Source of the DNA: WHTX01 sp038255145
GTDB lineage: Bacteria > Actinomycetota > Acidimicrobiia > Acidimicrobiales > CAIXPF01
DNA: 64,000 bases
NCBI GenBank assembly: GCA_038255145.1
Contig: JBBSLP010000003.1
Span: forward strand, 88,017-152,016
Direction: 5' to 3'
In this document: positions 37,695 through 46,659 of the stretch, piece after piece
How the letters are laid out: each line of letters begins with the position of its first letter
How positions within the stretch are numbered: position 1 is the stretch's first letter
Notes under the pieces: generated by a model
Databases searched by the model: none
What the model saw: only the letters and a program-made list of their open reading frames with translations
Told to the model about the DNA's origin: nothing
Translations under genes and position numbers: made by a program

Positions 37695-38935
37695 GCACCC
37701 CCCGCGGTCCCCGCGGTCCCCGTCCCCCCCGTCGCTCGGGCCGACGTCCCCCGGCGGCACCGGCCAGGCCCCAGGACCGGCCCGACGGCAGCCCCCCGGC
37801 ATCGGCGGGAGCGGCGTCGCGTCGGTTGGCCATCGAGGCCCTGGTGCGCACCGAGGAGGGCGGGGCCTACGCCAACCTGCTGCTGCCCAAGCTCCTCGAC
37901 CACTCCAAGCTGCAGTCGGCCGACCGCCGGCTGGTCACCGAGCTCGTCTACGGCACCCTGCGCATGCGTCGGGCGTGCGACGCCGCCATCGACCCCTACC
38001 TGCTGCGCTCCGTCGACGTGCCCACCCGGGCCGCCCTGCGGGTCGGGGCCTACCAACTGCTGTTCCTGCGCACCCCGGCCCACGCGGCGGTGGCCGCCAC
38101 CGTGGAAGCGGTGCAGGGCCCGGCCCGCAAGGTGGTCAACGCCGTGCTGCGCCGGGTGGCCGAGGCCGGTGAGCCCCAGTGGCCCGACCTGGCCACCCGC
38201 CTCAGCTACCCCGACTGGGTCGTCGAGCGCCTCATCACCGACCTGGGCCACCAGAGCGCGGTCGACGCCCTCGTCACCATGAACCTGGCCGCCAAGGTCA
38301 CCGAGCGTGACGACGGTTACATCCAGGACCTGGGTTCCCAATGGGTGGCCGCCCTGGTCGAGGCCGGCCCCGGCCAGCTGGTGGCCGACCTGGCCGCGGC
38401 CCCGGGGGGCAAGGCCACGGCCATGGCCGGTGACGGCGCCCGCGTCGTGGCCGTGGACCTCAACGTGGCCCGCACCCGCCTGGTGGCGGCCAACGCCAGG
38501 CGCCTCGACCTGACCACCCTGCACCCGGTGACGGCGGACGGATCCCGGCCCCCGCTGCGCCCCGGTCGCTTCGACCGGGTGCTGGTCGACGCTCCGTGCA
38601 GCGGGTTGGGCAGCCTGCGGCGGCGCCCCGATGCCCGCTGGCGCATCGACGCCGCCGCCCTCGACCGCCTCGTCCCCCTGCAGAAGCGCCTGGTCACCGC
38701 AGCCCTCGAGTTGCTGGCCCCGGGCGGGGTGCTCGTCTACAGCGTGTGCACGCTGACCCGGGCCGAGACCCTCGACATCGACGCCTGGCTGTCCGACGTG
38801 CGCCCCGACCTCGAGGTCCTCGACCCGCCCGCGGCGCCGTGGCAGGGCCACGGCCGGGGCGCCCTGCTCCTGCCCCAGGCCGCGGACACCGACGGCATGT
38901 ACGTCCTACGGCTGAGGAGGCCCAGCCATGGCTGA
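37691..38935 (+). CDS. rsmB: 16S rRNA m5C967 methyltransferase RsmB
   Basis: This enzyme methylates C967 of 16S rRNA. A Pro/Arg/Gly-rich tail (about 1-40) precedes the NusB-like RNA-binding domain (RRLAIEALVRTEEGGAYANL to ~175). The Fmu catalytic domain follows: VADLAAAPGGKATAMA, VDLNVARTRL, the Pro-Cys motif DAPCSGLG, and the nucleophile Cys in VYSVCTLT. ATG 37691 overlaps fmt by 4 nt, and the last 8 nt overlap the next gene. The 414-residue length is normal once the tail is discounted. The tail contains short CCCCGCGGT repeats. Confidence 0.95.
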   Translation: MSTPRGPRGPRPPRRSGRRPPAAPARPQDRPDGSPPASAGAASRRLAIEALVRTEEGGAYANLLLPKLLDHSKLQSADRRLVTELVYGTLRMRRACDAAIDPYLLRSVDVPTRAALRVGAYQLLFLRTPAHAAVAATVEAVQGPARKVVNAVLRRVAEAGEPQWPDLATRLSYPDWVVERLITDLGHQSAVDALVTMNLAAKVTERDDGYIQDLGSQWVAALVEAGPGQLVADLAAAPGGKATAMAGDGARVVAVDLNVARTRLVAANARRLDLTTLHPVTADGSRPPLRPGRFDRVLVDAPCSGLGSLRRRPDARWRIDAAALDRLVPLQKRLVTAALELLAPGGVLVYSVCTLTRAETLDIDAWLSDVRPDLEVLDPPAAPWQGHGRGALLLPQAADTDGMYVLRLRRPSHG

Positions 38936-39476
38936 AACGCATCCCACCGACGCGCGTCCCACCGACGCGCATCCCACCGACGCGCATCCCAGCGACACAG
39001 CCCCGGCCGGGCTGGCGGCCAAGGTGCTCACCGTGTCCGACGGCGTGGTGGCCGGCACCCGGGAGGACCGCTCCGGTGCCGTGCTCGAGGAGCGCCTGGT
39101 GGCCGGGGGCTACACGATCGCCGAGCGCCGGGTGGTGGCCGACGGGATCGACAGCGTGCGCGATGCCCTCGTCGAGCTGACCGCGGGGTTCGCCGGCCTG
39201 GTCATCACCACCGGGGGCACGGGCTTCGGGCCCCGGGACCTGACGCCCGAGGGCACCCGCCTCGTGCTCGAGCGCGAGGCCCCGGGCCTGGCCGAGGCCA
39301 TGCGCCTGACCTCCCCCCTGGGGCGGCTGTCGCGGGCGGTGGCCGGCACCGTGGGCACGGCCCTGGTGCTGAACACCCCGGGCTCGCCCAAGGGCGCCGT
39401 CGAGTACCTCGACGCCGTGGCCGACGTGCTGCCCCACGCCCTGCGCCTGCTGGCCGACACCCCCACCAGCCATTGA
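38928..39476 (+). CDS. MoaB/MogA-type molybdopterin adenylyltransferase domain protein
   Basis: This protein of the molybdenum cofactor (MogA) fold has 182 residues. Core motifs are AKVLTVSDGVVAGTREDRSG, VITTGGTGFGPRDLTPEGT (the MPT-binding loop with the catalytic Asp) and NTPGSPKGAVEYL. The first 25 residues are an HPTDA-type repeat made by a 15-nt tandem duplication directly after the start codon. ATG 38928 overlaps the rsmB end by 8 nt. No other cofactor gene is near, so MoaB versus MogA, and even the pathway role, remain open. Confidence 0.85.
   Translation: MAETHPTDARPTDAHPTDAHPSDTAPAGLAAKVLTVSDGVVAGTREDRSGAVLEERLVAGGYTIAERRVVADGIDSVRDALVELTAGFAGLVITTGGTGFGPRDLTPEGTRLVLEREAPGLAEAMRLTSPLGRLSRAVAGTVGTALVLNTPGSPKGAVEYLDAVADVLPHALRLLADTPTSH
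38939..38998 (+). repeat. Four 15-nt tandem repeats after the moaB-like start codon
   Basis: GCRTCCCACCGACGC is repeated at 38939, 38954, 38969 and (with two changes) 38984. It encodes the in-frame peptide repeat HPTDA/RPTDA at the N-terminus of the MoaB-like protein. Confidence 0.9.
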
Positions 39477-40552
39477 GCGCGGTGCCGCCAGCTGGGAGCA
39501 CCCCGGAGCCCACCGTCGGGGACGGCCCGGGCGCGTCGGCGGACGAGGCGGGCATGGCCCGGGCCATGGCCATCGCCGCCACGGCCCGGCTGGCCACCTC
39601 CCCCCGTCCCTGGGTGGGCGCCGTGGTCGAACCCGCAGGGTGGGACGGAGACGTCTCCCTGCTCCACGCCGGGGCCACCGACGGCGTCAGCGGGCCCCAT
39701 GCCGAGGTCGTGGCCCTGGGCCTGGCCGGAGAGGCGGCCCGGGGTGCCACCCTGTACGTGACCCTCGAGCCGTGCTCGCACTGGGGCCGCACCCCGCCCT
39801 GCGTCGACGCCGTGCTCGCCGCCGGCGTGCGCCGGGTGGTGGTCGGCACCGTGGACCCCGACACCAAGGTGGCGGGCACGGGCATCGCCCAGCTCCGGGC
39901 CGCGGGCGTGGAGGTCGACGTCGGCATCGGCCGGGACCTGGTCGAGGAGCAGCTGGCCCCCTACCTCCACCACCGGCGCACCGGGCGCCCCTACGTGGTG
40001 CTGAAGCTGGCCGCCTCCCTCGACGGCCGCACGGCGGCCCCCGACGGGTCGAGCCGGTGGATCACCGGGCCCGAGGCCCGAGCCGACGCCCACCTGCTGC
40101 GGGCGGCCAGCGACGCCGTGCTCGTGGGAGCGGGCACGGTGCGGGCCGACGATCCCGCCCTGACCGTGCGCGACCTGCCGGCCGCGGCCCAGGGCCTGGC
40201 CCGCCGGGGCGACCCCCTGCGGGTCGTGCTCGGCCAGGCTCCGCCGGGAGCCAAGGTCCACCCGTGCCTGGAGCTAGCGGGTGACCTGGGCGAGGTCCTC
40301 GACGAGCTCGGTCGCCGTGACGTGGTCCAGGTGCTGGTGGAGGGGGGGGCCACCGTGGCCGCCGCCCTGCACGCACGCCGCCTCGTGGACCGCTACGTCG
40401 TGTACCTGGCCCCGGTGCTCTTCGGTGGCGACGACGGTGCCCCCGTGCTCGCCGGTCCGGGGGCGCCGACCATGGCCGAGGTCTGGCGGGGGCGCATGGT
40501 GTCCGTGGCCCAACTCGGCGCCGACGTGCGCATCGACGTGGTGGCGACGTGA
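39473..40552 (+). CDS. ribD: Bifunctional riboflavin biosynthesis deaminase/reductase RibD
   Basis: RibD deaminates and then reduces the pyrimidine intermediate of riboflavin synthesis. The N-terminal deaminase has zinc ligands in GPHAEVVAL and EPCSHWGRTPPC. The C-terminal reductase (from ~165) shows LKLAASLDGRTAAPDGSSRWIT, DAVLVGAGTVRADDP and VLVEGGATVAAAL. TTG 39473 overlaps the upstream stop (TTGA), giving 359 residues; ATG 39554 (MARAMAIAA) is nearer the conserved start. Riboflavin synthase (ribE), usually next, is missing. Confidence 0.95.
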   Translation: MSAVPPAGSTPEPTVGDGPGASADEAGMARAMAIAATARLATSPRPWVGAVVEPAGWDGDVSLLHAGATDGVSGPHAEVVALGLAGEAARGATLYVTLEPCSHWGRTPPCVDAVLAAGVRRVVVGTVDPDTKVAGTGIAQLRAAGVEVDVGIGRDLVEEQLAPYLHHRRTGRPYVVLKLAASLDGRTAAPDGSSRWITGPEARADAHLLRAASDAVLVGAGTVRADDPALTVRDLPAAAQGLARRGDPLRVVLGQAPPGAKVHPCLELAGDLGEVLDELGRRDVVQVLVEGGATVAAALHARRLVDRYVVYLAPVLFGGDDGAPVLAGPGAPTMAEVWRGRMVSVAQLGADVRIDVVAT

Positions 40553-40675
40553 TCTCCCCGGGATGTGACGTCGGCCACAACTTGACACCACCGTCGAGTC
40601 AGGCTGGCGCAAGGTCGGCAGGACCGGCAACATGGGAGGGTGGTGGTCCAGCCCACCCCTGCCCCAGGAGGCGCC

Positions 40676-41953
<1,278 letters not shown>

Positions 41954-42022
41954 CCAGCTGGTCCGGCGGTCGGTCGGCGTGAGCGCCGCCGAACTGGTGG
42001 CGGCTCGGTCGGCGCTCGCGGC

Positions 42023-42028
42023 TACGTT
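42023..42028 (+). promoter_or_regulatory. Candidate -10 (TACGTT) for ribH
   Basis: TACGTT ends 7 nt before GTG 42036, supporting that start and a separate leaderless ribH transcript. Confidence 0.45.
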
Positions 42029-42035
42029 GCCCGCC

Positions 42036-42512
42036 GTGCGCACCATTGAAGGCAGGATGACCGCGGAAGGGGCGAGGTTCGCCCTGGTCTGTGGTCGTTT
42101 CAACGACCTCATCACCACCCGGCTGCTCGACGGCGCCCTCGATGCCCTGCGCCGCCACGGCGCCGGCGACGACGACATCACCCTCGTCTGGGTGCCCGGT
42201 GCCTTCGAGATCCCCCTCGCCGCCCACAAGGTGGCGGCCAGTGGCGCCTTCGATGCCGTCATCTGCCTCGGTGCCGTCATCCGCGGCGCCACCGGCCACT
42301 ACGAACACGTGGCCGGCCAGGCCGCAGCGGGCATCGCCCGGGCCCAGTACGACACCGGTGTGCCCGTCATCTTCGGCGTGCTCACCGTGGAGAGCATCGA
42401 GCAGGCCATCGAACGGGCCGGCACCAAGGCCGGCAACAAGGGTTACGAGGCGGCTGTCACCGCCATCGAGATGGTCGACGTGCTGCGCCAGCTGCCGACG
42501 GCCGAGGGATAA
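42036..42512 (+). CDS. ribH: 6,7-dimethyl-8-ribityllumazine synthase
   Basis: RibH condenses the two riboflavin precursors to lumazine. The 158-residue protein starts MRTIEGRMTAEGARFALVCG, then RFNDLITTRLLDGAL, WVPGAFEIPLAA, LGAVIRGATGHYEHVA with the catalytic His, and PVIFGVLTVESIEQAIERAG. GTG 42036 is set by family length and the hexamer upstream; the frame is open earlier but lacks homology. hisG follows 11 nt later. Confidence 0.95.
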   Translation: MRTIEGRMTAEGARFALVCGRFNDLITTRLLDGALDALRRHGAGDDDITLVWVPGAFEIPLAAHKVAASGAFDAVICLGAVIRGATGHYEHVAGQAAAGIARAQYDTGVPVIFGVLTVESIEQAIERAGTKAGNKGYEAAVTAIEMVDVLRQLPTAEG

Positions 42513-42523
42513 GGTCTCCACAC

Positions 42524-43399
42524 GTGCTGAAGCTCGTCCTCCCCAAGGGTTCCCTCGAGCGTGCCACGCTCGAGCTGTTCGAATCGGCCGACCTCACCGT
42601 CAACCGGAACTCGTCGGTCGACTACAAGGCCACCATCGACGATGCCCGCATCGCCGAGGTCCACATCCTGCGACCCCAGGAGATCCCCGTCTACGTGGCC
42701 GAAGGCCTCTTCGACCTGGGCATCACCGGGCGGGACTGGGTGGCCGAGACGGGCGCCGAGGTCACCAGCCTGGGTGAGCTGCGCTACTCGAAGAACACGG
42801 CCAAGCCCGTGCGCATCGTGGTGGCCGTGGCCCAGGACGACCCCTACACCTCGGTCGCCGACCTGCCCCACGGCGTGCGCGTCTCCACCGAGTACCCCGA
42901 GCTCACCCGGCGCTTCTTCGCCGAGCGGGGCATCGAGGCCGACATCCGGCTGTCCTACGGGGCGACCGAGGCCAAGATCCCCCACATCGTGGACTGCGTG
43001 GTCGACATCACCGAGACCGGCCGCGCCCTGCGGGCCGCCGGTCTCAAGATCATCGACACCATCCTCACCAGTTACACCGAGCTCATCGCCAACCCGGCGT
43101 CGGTGGCCGACCCGGTCAGGGCCAAGGCCATGGACCAGGTGCGCACCCTGCTCGATGGGGCCATGGCCGCCCGGGGACGGGTGCTGGTCAAGGTGAACGT
43201 CGTCGCCGAGCACCTCGACGAGGTCATCGCCCTGCTGCCGGCGATGAAGTCGCCCACGGTCAACAAGTTGTTCAGCAACGAGGGCTACGCCGTCGAGGCC
43301 GTGGTGCCCAAGAACCAGATCAACGCGCTCATCCCCGAGCTGAAGGAGCTGGGCGCGACGGACATCATCGAGCTGCCCATCCTCAAGATCGTCCCGTGA
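42524..43399 (+). CDS. hisG: ATP phosphoribosyltransferase, long form
   Basis: HisG starts histidine synthesis from ATP and PRPP. The 291-residue long form has LKLVLPKGSLERATLELFES, DLGITGRDWVAE, VSTEYPELTRRFF and the PRPP-binding VDCVVDITETGRALRA. A C-terminal ACT-like regulatory domain (~215-291, VKVNVVAEHLDEVIALLPAM) binds histidine for feedback. TAAGGT (42510-42515) ends 8 nt before GTG 42524. hisE, its common partner, is absent. The stop overlaps the cold-shock-like gene. Confidence 0.95.
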   Translation: MLKLVLPKGSLERATLELFESADLTVNRNSSVDYKATIDDARIAEVHILRPQEIPVYVAEGLFDLGITGRDWVAETGAEVTSLGELRYSKNTAKPVRIVVAVAQDDPYTSVADLPHGVRVSTEYPELTRRFFAERGIEADIRLSYGATEAKIPHIVDCVVDITETGRALRAAGLKIIDTILTSYTELIANPASVADPVRAKAMDQVRTLLDGAMAARGRVLVKVNVVAEHLDEVIALLPAMKSPTVNKLFSNEGYAVEAVVPKNQINALIPELKELGATDIIELPILKIVP

Positions 43400-43665
43400 C
43401 CCCCGGCCGTCCCGTCCACCCCGGGGCCGCGGTCACCCCCCGGGCGTCGACAGGCGAGGTCACGGCGTTCGACGAGCAGGCCGGGTTGGGCACGGTGCGG
43501 GCCGACGACGGGCGTGAGCACGCCTTCCACTGCGTGGCCGTGGCCGACGGTTCCCGCACCATCCCCACCGGCGTGCGGGTGACCTTCACCGTCGCCCCCG
43601 GTCTGCCGGGGGCCTGGGAGGCGTGGTCGGTGGCGCCGCTCCCTCCGGGGGTTCAGCCCTCCTGA
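43396..43665 (+). CDS. Cold-shock-domain-like small protein
   Basis: An 89-residue product with one OB-like domain: GEVTAFDEQAGLGTVRADDG, then HAFHCVAVADGSRTIPTGVRVTF. The spacing of Gly, Phe and His mimics CspA proteins, but the RNP1/RNP2 aromatics (GFGFI, VFVH) are reduced to GLGTV and AFHC, so nucleic-acid binding may be weakened. GTG 43396 overlaps hisG (GTGA). Its last 13 nt overlap the convergent DUF1844-type gene. Function not established. Confidence 0.65.
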   Translation: MTPGRPVHPGAAVTPRASTGEVTAFDEQAGLGTVRADDGREHAFHCVAVADGSRTIPTGVRVTFTVAPGLPGAWEAWSVAPLPPGVQPS

Positions 43666-44090
43666 GCAGGGGGTCCGGCTTCGGCCGCCCGTTGGGCCAC
43701 GACGACGAAGGCCAGCTGGATCTGCTCCCGGGCCGCCACCAGGGTGGCCTCGGGCTCGCCCAGCCGTCCGACGCAGGCGTCGAGCACGGCGCCGAGGGCG
43801 TCGATGGCCAGGCGGGCGTCCTCGAGCTGGGGGTCGGGCCGGTCGAGGTGGATGGCGGCCAGCTCGTAGAGGCCCATCACGTGGTTGGTCACCACCAGCT
43901 CGGCGGGGGCGGCGGCCAGCCGGGCCCGCACCGCGGCCACCTCCTCGGCCGCCTGTTCGAGGCGGATCTGCTCCTGCTCCGTCAGCTCGGCTTCGGGCTC
44001 CGTGAGGGCCCCTTCCGGAGCCCCGTCGGGGCCGTCGGACCCGGGCCGGGAGGGGGGCGTCGAGGCATCAGATGTCCCGGTGCTGCTCAT
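43653..44090 (-). CDS. DUF1844-type protein upstream of infC
   Basis: A 145-residue acidic, helical protein without membrane segments or cysteine-rich motifs apart from one Cys. A disordered Ser/Pro/Asp-rich N-terminus (~1-45) leads to the conserved part VVTNHVMGLYELAAIHL and DARLAIDALGAVLDACVGRL, typical of DUF1844, which regularly lies next to infC in Actinomycetota. A TAGATT hexamer on the minus strand (44097-44102) ends 6 nt before ATG 44090. Function unknown; conservation next to infC suggests a translation-related role only by association. Confidence 0.75.
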   Translation of the reverse strand: MSSTGTSDASTPPSRPGSDGPDGAPEGALTEPEAELTEQEQIRLEQAAEEVAAVRARLAAAPAELVVTNHVMGLYELAAIHLDRPDPQLEDARLAIDALGAVLDACVGRLGEPEATLVAAREQIQLAFVVVAQRAAEAGPPAQEG

Positions 44091-44133
44091 GCTGGTAATC
44101 TACGCCAGACAACTGAACCGGGAAGTGGGGCCA

Positions 44134-44296
44134 GCTACCGCCGACACAGCGGTAGCGCCGTCCCCACCTGGCCACGGAGGGGCGTCACCGCACGGTGGCG
44201 TTGCTCGGGTGCGCCAGGTCGATCGAACGAGAACACCCCCTCCGGGGTGTCCGCGGGCGTCGACTTCCGACGCCCGCCTCGTGCTTTTCGGGCACG
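44134..44296 (+). ncRNA. Structured 5' leader of infC (series of hairpins)
   Basis: The 274-nt space before infC contains consecutive strong hairpins. The first is an 8-bp stem with 7-nt loop (44134-44141/44149-44156). The second is a 7-bp stem with 4-nt loop (44233-44239/44244-44250). The third is a perfect 10-bp stem with 5-nt loop (44253-44262/44268-44277). A 5-bp stem follows at 44280-44296. A regulatory mRNA leader for the IF3/L35/L20 operon is likely; I cannot match it to a named family. AGGAGG (44320-44325) follows. Confidence 0.5.
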
Positions 44297-44364
44297 GGGC
44301 GCGGCGGACGCAGTGCAACAGGAGGACTACAGACGTAGATGTCTTGCACAGGGAGTGATCGGTC

Positions 44365-45042
44365 ATAAGTACCTGGGCGAACGAGCCTCGCATCAACGAG
44401 CGGATCCGCGCGCGAGAGGTTCGTGTGGTTGGTCCCGACGGATCGCAGGTCGGGATCAAGGCACTGCCTGAAGCTCTCGCGCTCGCGCGGGAGCTCGAGC
44501 TCGACCTGGTCGAGGTGGCCGACAAGGCCACACCGCCCGTCGTCCGCATCATGGACTACGGGAAGTACAAGTACGAAGCGGCCCAGAAGGTCAAGGAATC
44601 CCGGAAGCACGCCTCGGCGACGGCGCTGAAGGAGATGAAGTACCGACCGAAGATCGGTCGGGCGGACTTCGACACCAAGACCCGGGCCGTCGAGAAGTTC
44701 CTGGGAGAAGGCCACAAGGTCAAGCTGACCATCATGTTCCGGGGTCGCGAGGTCTACCACCCCGAGATCGGCCGCAAGATCCTCGACGACGTCGCTGTCG
44801 CCGTGGCTCACGTCGGTCGGGTCGAGACAGCCTCGAAGCTCGATGGCCGGAACATGACCATGGTCCTGGCGCCCGACAAGAAGGCCCAGGCCGCGTGGCT
44901 GGCCGCCCAGCGCAAGAAGGACGATCCCTCGTCCGAGGGTTCCGAGCTCGCCGAGAGCGTCGAGAACAGCTTGGCCCGGGAAGGCTCGGACCTCCAGGTC
45001 CCCGCCGCTTCGCCCGAAGAGACCGCCAGCAGCACCAACTGA
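44365..45042 (+). CDS. infC: Translation initiation factor IF-3, ATA start codon
   Basis: IF-3 checks start codons and splits ribosomes. Homology begins well before the first canonical start (GTG 44425): the frame upstream reads ISTWANEPRINERIRAREVR. The only plausible initiator after the in-frame stop at 44356 is ATA 44365. A rare start codon in infC is a known autoregulatory device. The N-domain (VGPDGSQVGIKALPEAL), linker (MDYGKYKYEAAQK) and C-domain (KIGRADFDTKTRAVEKFL, MFRGREVYHPEIG) are complete. The last ~30 residues are an acidic Ser-rich tail. GGGAG lies 9 nt upstream. Confidence 0.93.
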   Translation: MSTWANEPRINERIRAREVRVVGPDGSQVGIKALPEALALARELELDLVEVADKATPPVVRIMDYGKYKYEAAQKVKESRKHASATALKEMKYRPKIGRADFDTKTRAVEKFLGEGHKVKLTIMFRGREVYHPEIGRKILDDVAVAVAHVGRVETASKLDGRNMTMVLAPDKKAQAAWLAAQRKKDDPSSEGSELAESVENSLAREGSDLQVPAASPEETASSTN

Positions 45043-45060
45043 GACGTGGCCGGCCCGACA

Positions 45061-45088
45061 CCTGCGGTCCGCTCCGGCGGACCGCAGG
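45061..45088 (+). promoter_or_regulatory. Perfect 12-bp hairpin between infC and rpmI
   Basis: CCTGCGGTCCGC pairs with GCGGACCGCAGG around a TCCG tetraloop, 18 nt after infC and 43 nt before rpmI. No U-run follows. It could be an attenuator, a processing site or an L20 operator; L20 feedback on this operon is established in E. coli and Bacillus. Confidence 0.5.
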
Positions 45089-45131
45089 CGGCGCGTCCGG
45101 GTCTCGGCCACCACCACAGAGGAAACCACCG

Positions 45132-45326
45132 ATGCCGAAGATGAAGACCCACCGGGGCGCGGCCAAGCGCTTCAAGATCACGGGGACGGGCAAGCTGAAG
45201 CGCCGTCGCGCCTTCCGCAAGCACCTGCTCGAGGGCAAGGCCTCGACCCGCACCCGTCGCCTCAAGCCCATGGTGGTCGTCGCCGACCGCGACGAGTCCA
45301 GGATCAAGCGCCAGCTCGGCATCTGA
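45132..45326 (+). CDS. rpmI: 50S ribosomal protein L35
   Basis: A 64-residue basic ribosomal protein: MPKMKTHRGAAKRFKITGTG, KLKRRRAFRKHLLEGKASTR and IKRQLGI. AGAGGA (45118-45123) precedes ATG 45132. It lies between infC and rplT in the universal order. The length is standard and nothing is unusual. Confidence 0.97.
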   Translation: MPKMKTHRGAAKRFKITGTGKLKRRRAFRKHLLEGKASTRTRRLKPMVVVADRDESRIKRQLGI

Positions 45327-45424
45327 TTCACCTGGTGCCGACCCCACGTGGCGTCGGTGCCACCCCCCCCGTAGGTACAGAACGAGCGCGCGCGCCGAGA
45401 TCCGAAAGGCAAGGGAAGACCGTC

Positions 45425-45808
45425 ATGGCCCGAGTGAAGCGAGCCGTACACAGCAAGAAGCACCGTCGCGCCGTACTGGAGCGCGCGTCGGGCTACTACG
45501 GCAACCGCAGCCGCAGCTACAAGTCCGCCAACGAGTCGGTCATGCATGCGCTGCAGTACGCCTTCCGTGACCGGCGTGCCCGCAAGGGCGAGTTCCGTCG
45601 GCTGTGGATCCAGCGCATCAACGCCGCCTGCCGACAGAACGGGATGAGCTACAGCCAGTTCGTCGCCGGGCTCAAGGCCGGAGGCATCGAGGTCGACCGC
45701 AAGATGCTGGCCGATCTCGCCGTGGTCGACGACGCCGCGTTCACCGGTGTCGTCGAGGCGGCCCGCCGGGCCCTCGAGGCCCAGGCGGCCGAGGCGAAGG
45801 CGTCCTGA
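45425..45808 (+). CDS. rplT: 50S ribosomal protein L20
   Basis: L20 binds 23S rRNA early in assembly and represses its own operon in other bacteria. The 127-residue protein shows MARVKRAVHSKKHRRAVLER, GYYGNRSRSYKSANE, FRRLWIQRINAACRQNGMSY and DRKMLADLAVVD. ATG 45425 follows AAGGCAAGGGAAGAC. The stop reads CTGA, and CTG in that overlap may start the next gene. Confidence 0.97.
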   Translation: MARVKRAVHSKKHRRAVLERASGYYGNRSRSYKSANESVMHALQYAFRDRRARKGEFRRLWIQRINAACRQNGMSYSQFVAGLKAGGIEVDRKMLADLAVVDDAAFTGVVEAARRALEAQAAEAKAS

Positions 45809-45846
45809 ACCCACCGCTCTCGGCCCGCGGCGCCCGCCTCCAGCGG

Positions 45847-46659
45847 GTGCGCCGCCTGGCGCACGATCGTCGTCAGCGCCGGGCCGAGCACCGGTACGTG
45901 ATCGAAGGGCCTCGGCTGTTGGCCGAGGCCCTCGACGCGTCCATCGAGCTCGAAGCGGTCTACCTCGAGGCGGCCTACCTCGACAGAGGGGCCCCTGTAC
46001 CTCTGGCCGAGCGCCTCACGGCGGCCGGCGTCGAGTGGTTCACCGTGGCTGATGACGCCCTGGACCGAATCGGCGACGTCGGCACCAGCCAGGGCGTGCT
46101 CGCGGTGGCCGTGTCCCCTGACCTCGACGCCCCGCCGCCCGTCGGCACCGATCTGGTGCTGGTGCTGGTCGACGTGGCCGACCCCGGCAACGTGGGCACC
46201 CTGCTGCGGGCGGCGGACGCGACGGGGGCCGCCGTGGTCCTGGCCGGACGCACCGCCGACGTGCTCGCCCCCAAGGTGGTGCGGGCTGCGGCCGGGGCCC
46301 TGGCCCGGGTCACCGTGCACGAGGTGGCCGACGGCGGTGCCGCCCTCGACGTGGTGGCCGCCCTGGGCGCGACCAGCGTGGGCGCGGTGCTGCGGGCCGG
46401 TACCTCCCTCGACGACCTCGACCGGCTCGTCGACCTGTCGGGCCCCGTCGCCCTGGTGCTGGGCAGCGAGTCCCATGGCCTGGCCGCCGACGTGATCCGC
46501 CGGGTGGACCAGATCGTCGAGATCCCCATGCCCGGCCGGGCCGAGTCCCTCAACGTGGCCATGGCCGGCACCGTGCTCGCCTTCGAGGTGCTGCGCCAGC
46601 GCCGGGCCATCAACCGATTGGACGCCGAGCGCCCCGCTCGGCAGGGTGGACGACCATGA
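45847..46659 (+). CDS. TrmH/SpoU-family rRNA 2'-O-methyltransferase (TsnR-like)
   Basis: An N-terminal substrate-binding domain (EHRYVIEGPRLLAEALDA) precedes the SPOUT domain. Its motif 1 is VDVADPGNVGTLLRAADATG, motif 2 ALVLGSESHGLAADV, and motif 3 IPMPGRAESLNVAMAGTVLAFE. It lies between rplT and pheS, the usual place for a 23S rRNA methyltransferase in Actinomycetota. The first canonical start is GTG 45847. CTG 45805, overlapping the rplT stop as CTGA, adds LNPPLSARGARLQR, which restores a leading basic stretch this family usually has. The stop overlaps pheS (ATGA). Confidence 0.9.
   Translation: MRRLAHDRRQRRAEHRYVIEGPRLLAEALDASIELEAVYLEAAYLDRGAPVPLAERLTAAGVEWFTVADDALDRIGDVGTSQGVLAVAVSPDLDAPPPVGTDLVLVLVDVADPGNVGTLLRAADATGAAVVLAGRTADVLAPKVVRAAAGALARVTVHEVADGGAALDVVAALGATSVGAVLRAGTSLDDLDRLVDLSGPVALVLGSESHGLAADVIRRVDQIVEIPMPGRAESLNVAMAGTVLAFEVLRQRRAINRLDAERPARQGGRP

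Noticed and set aside
40582..40587. TTGACA before ribBA as a promoter
   Set aside because: No TANNNT at 16-19 nt spacing, so I do not call it.
40553..40675. FMN riboswitch before ribBA
   Set aside because: None of the conserved RFN sequence blocks are visible.
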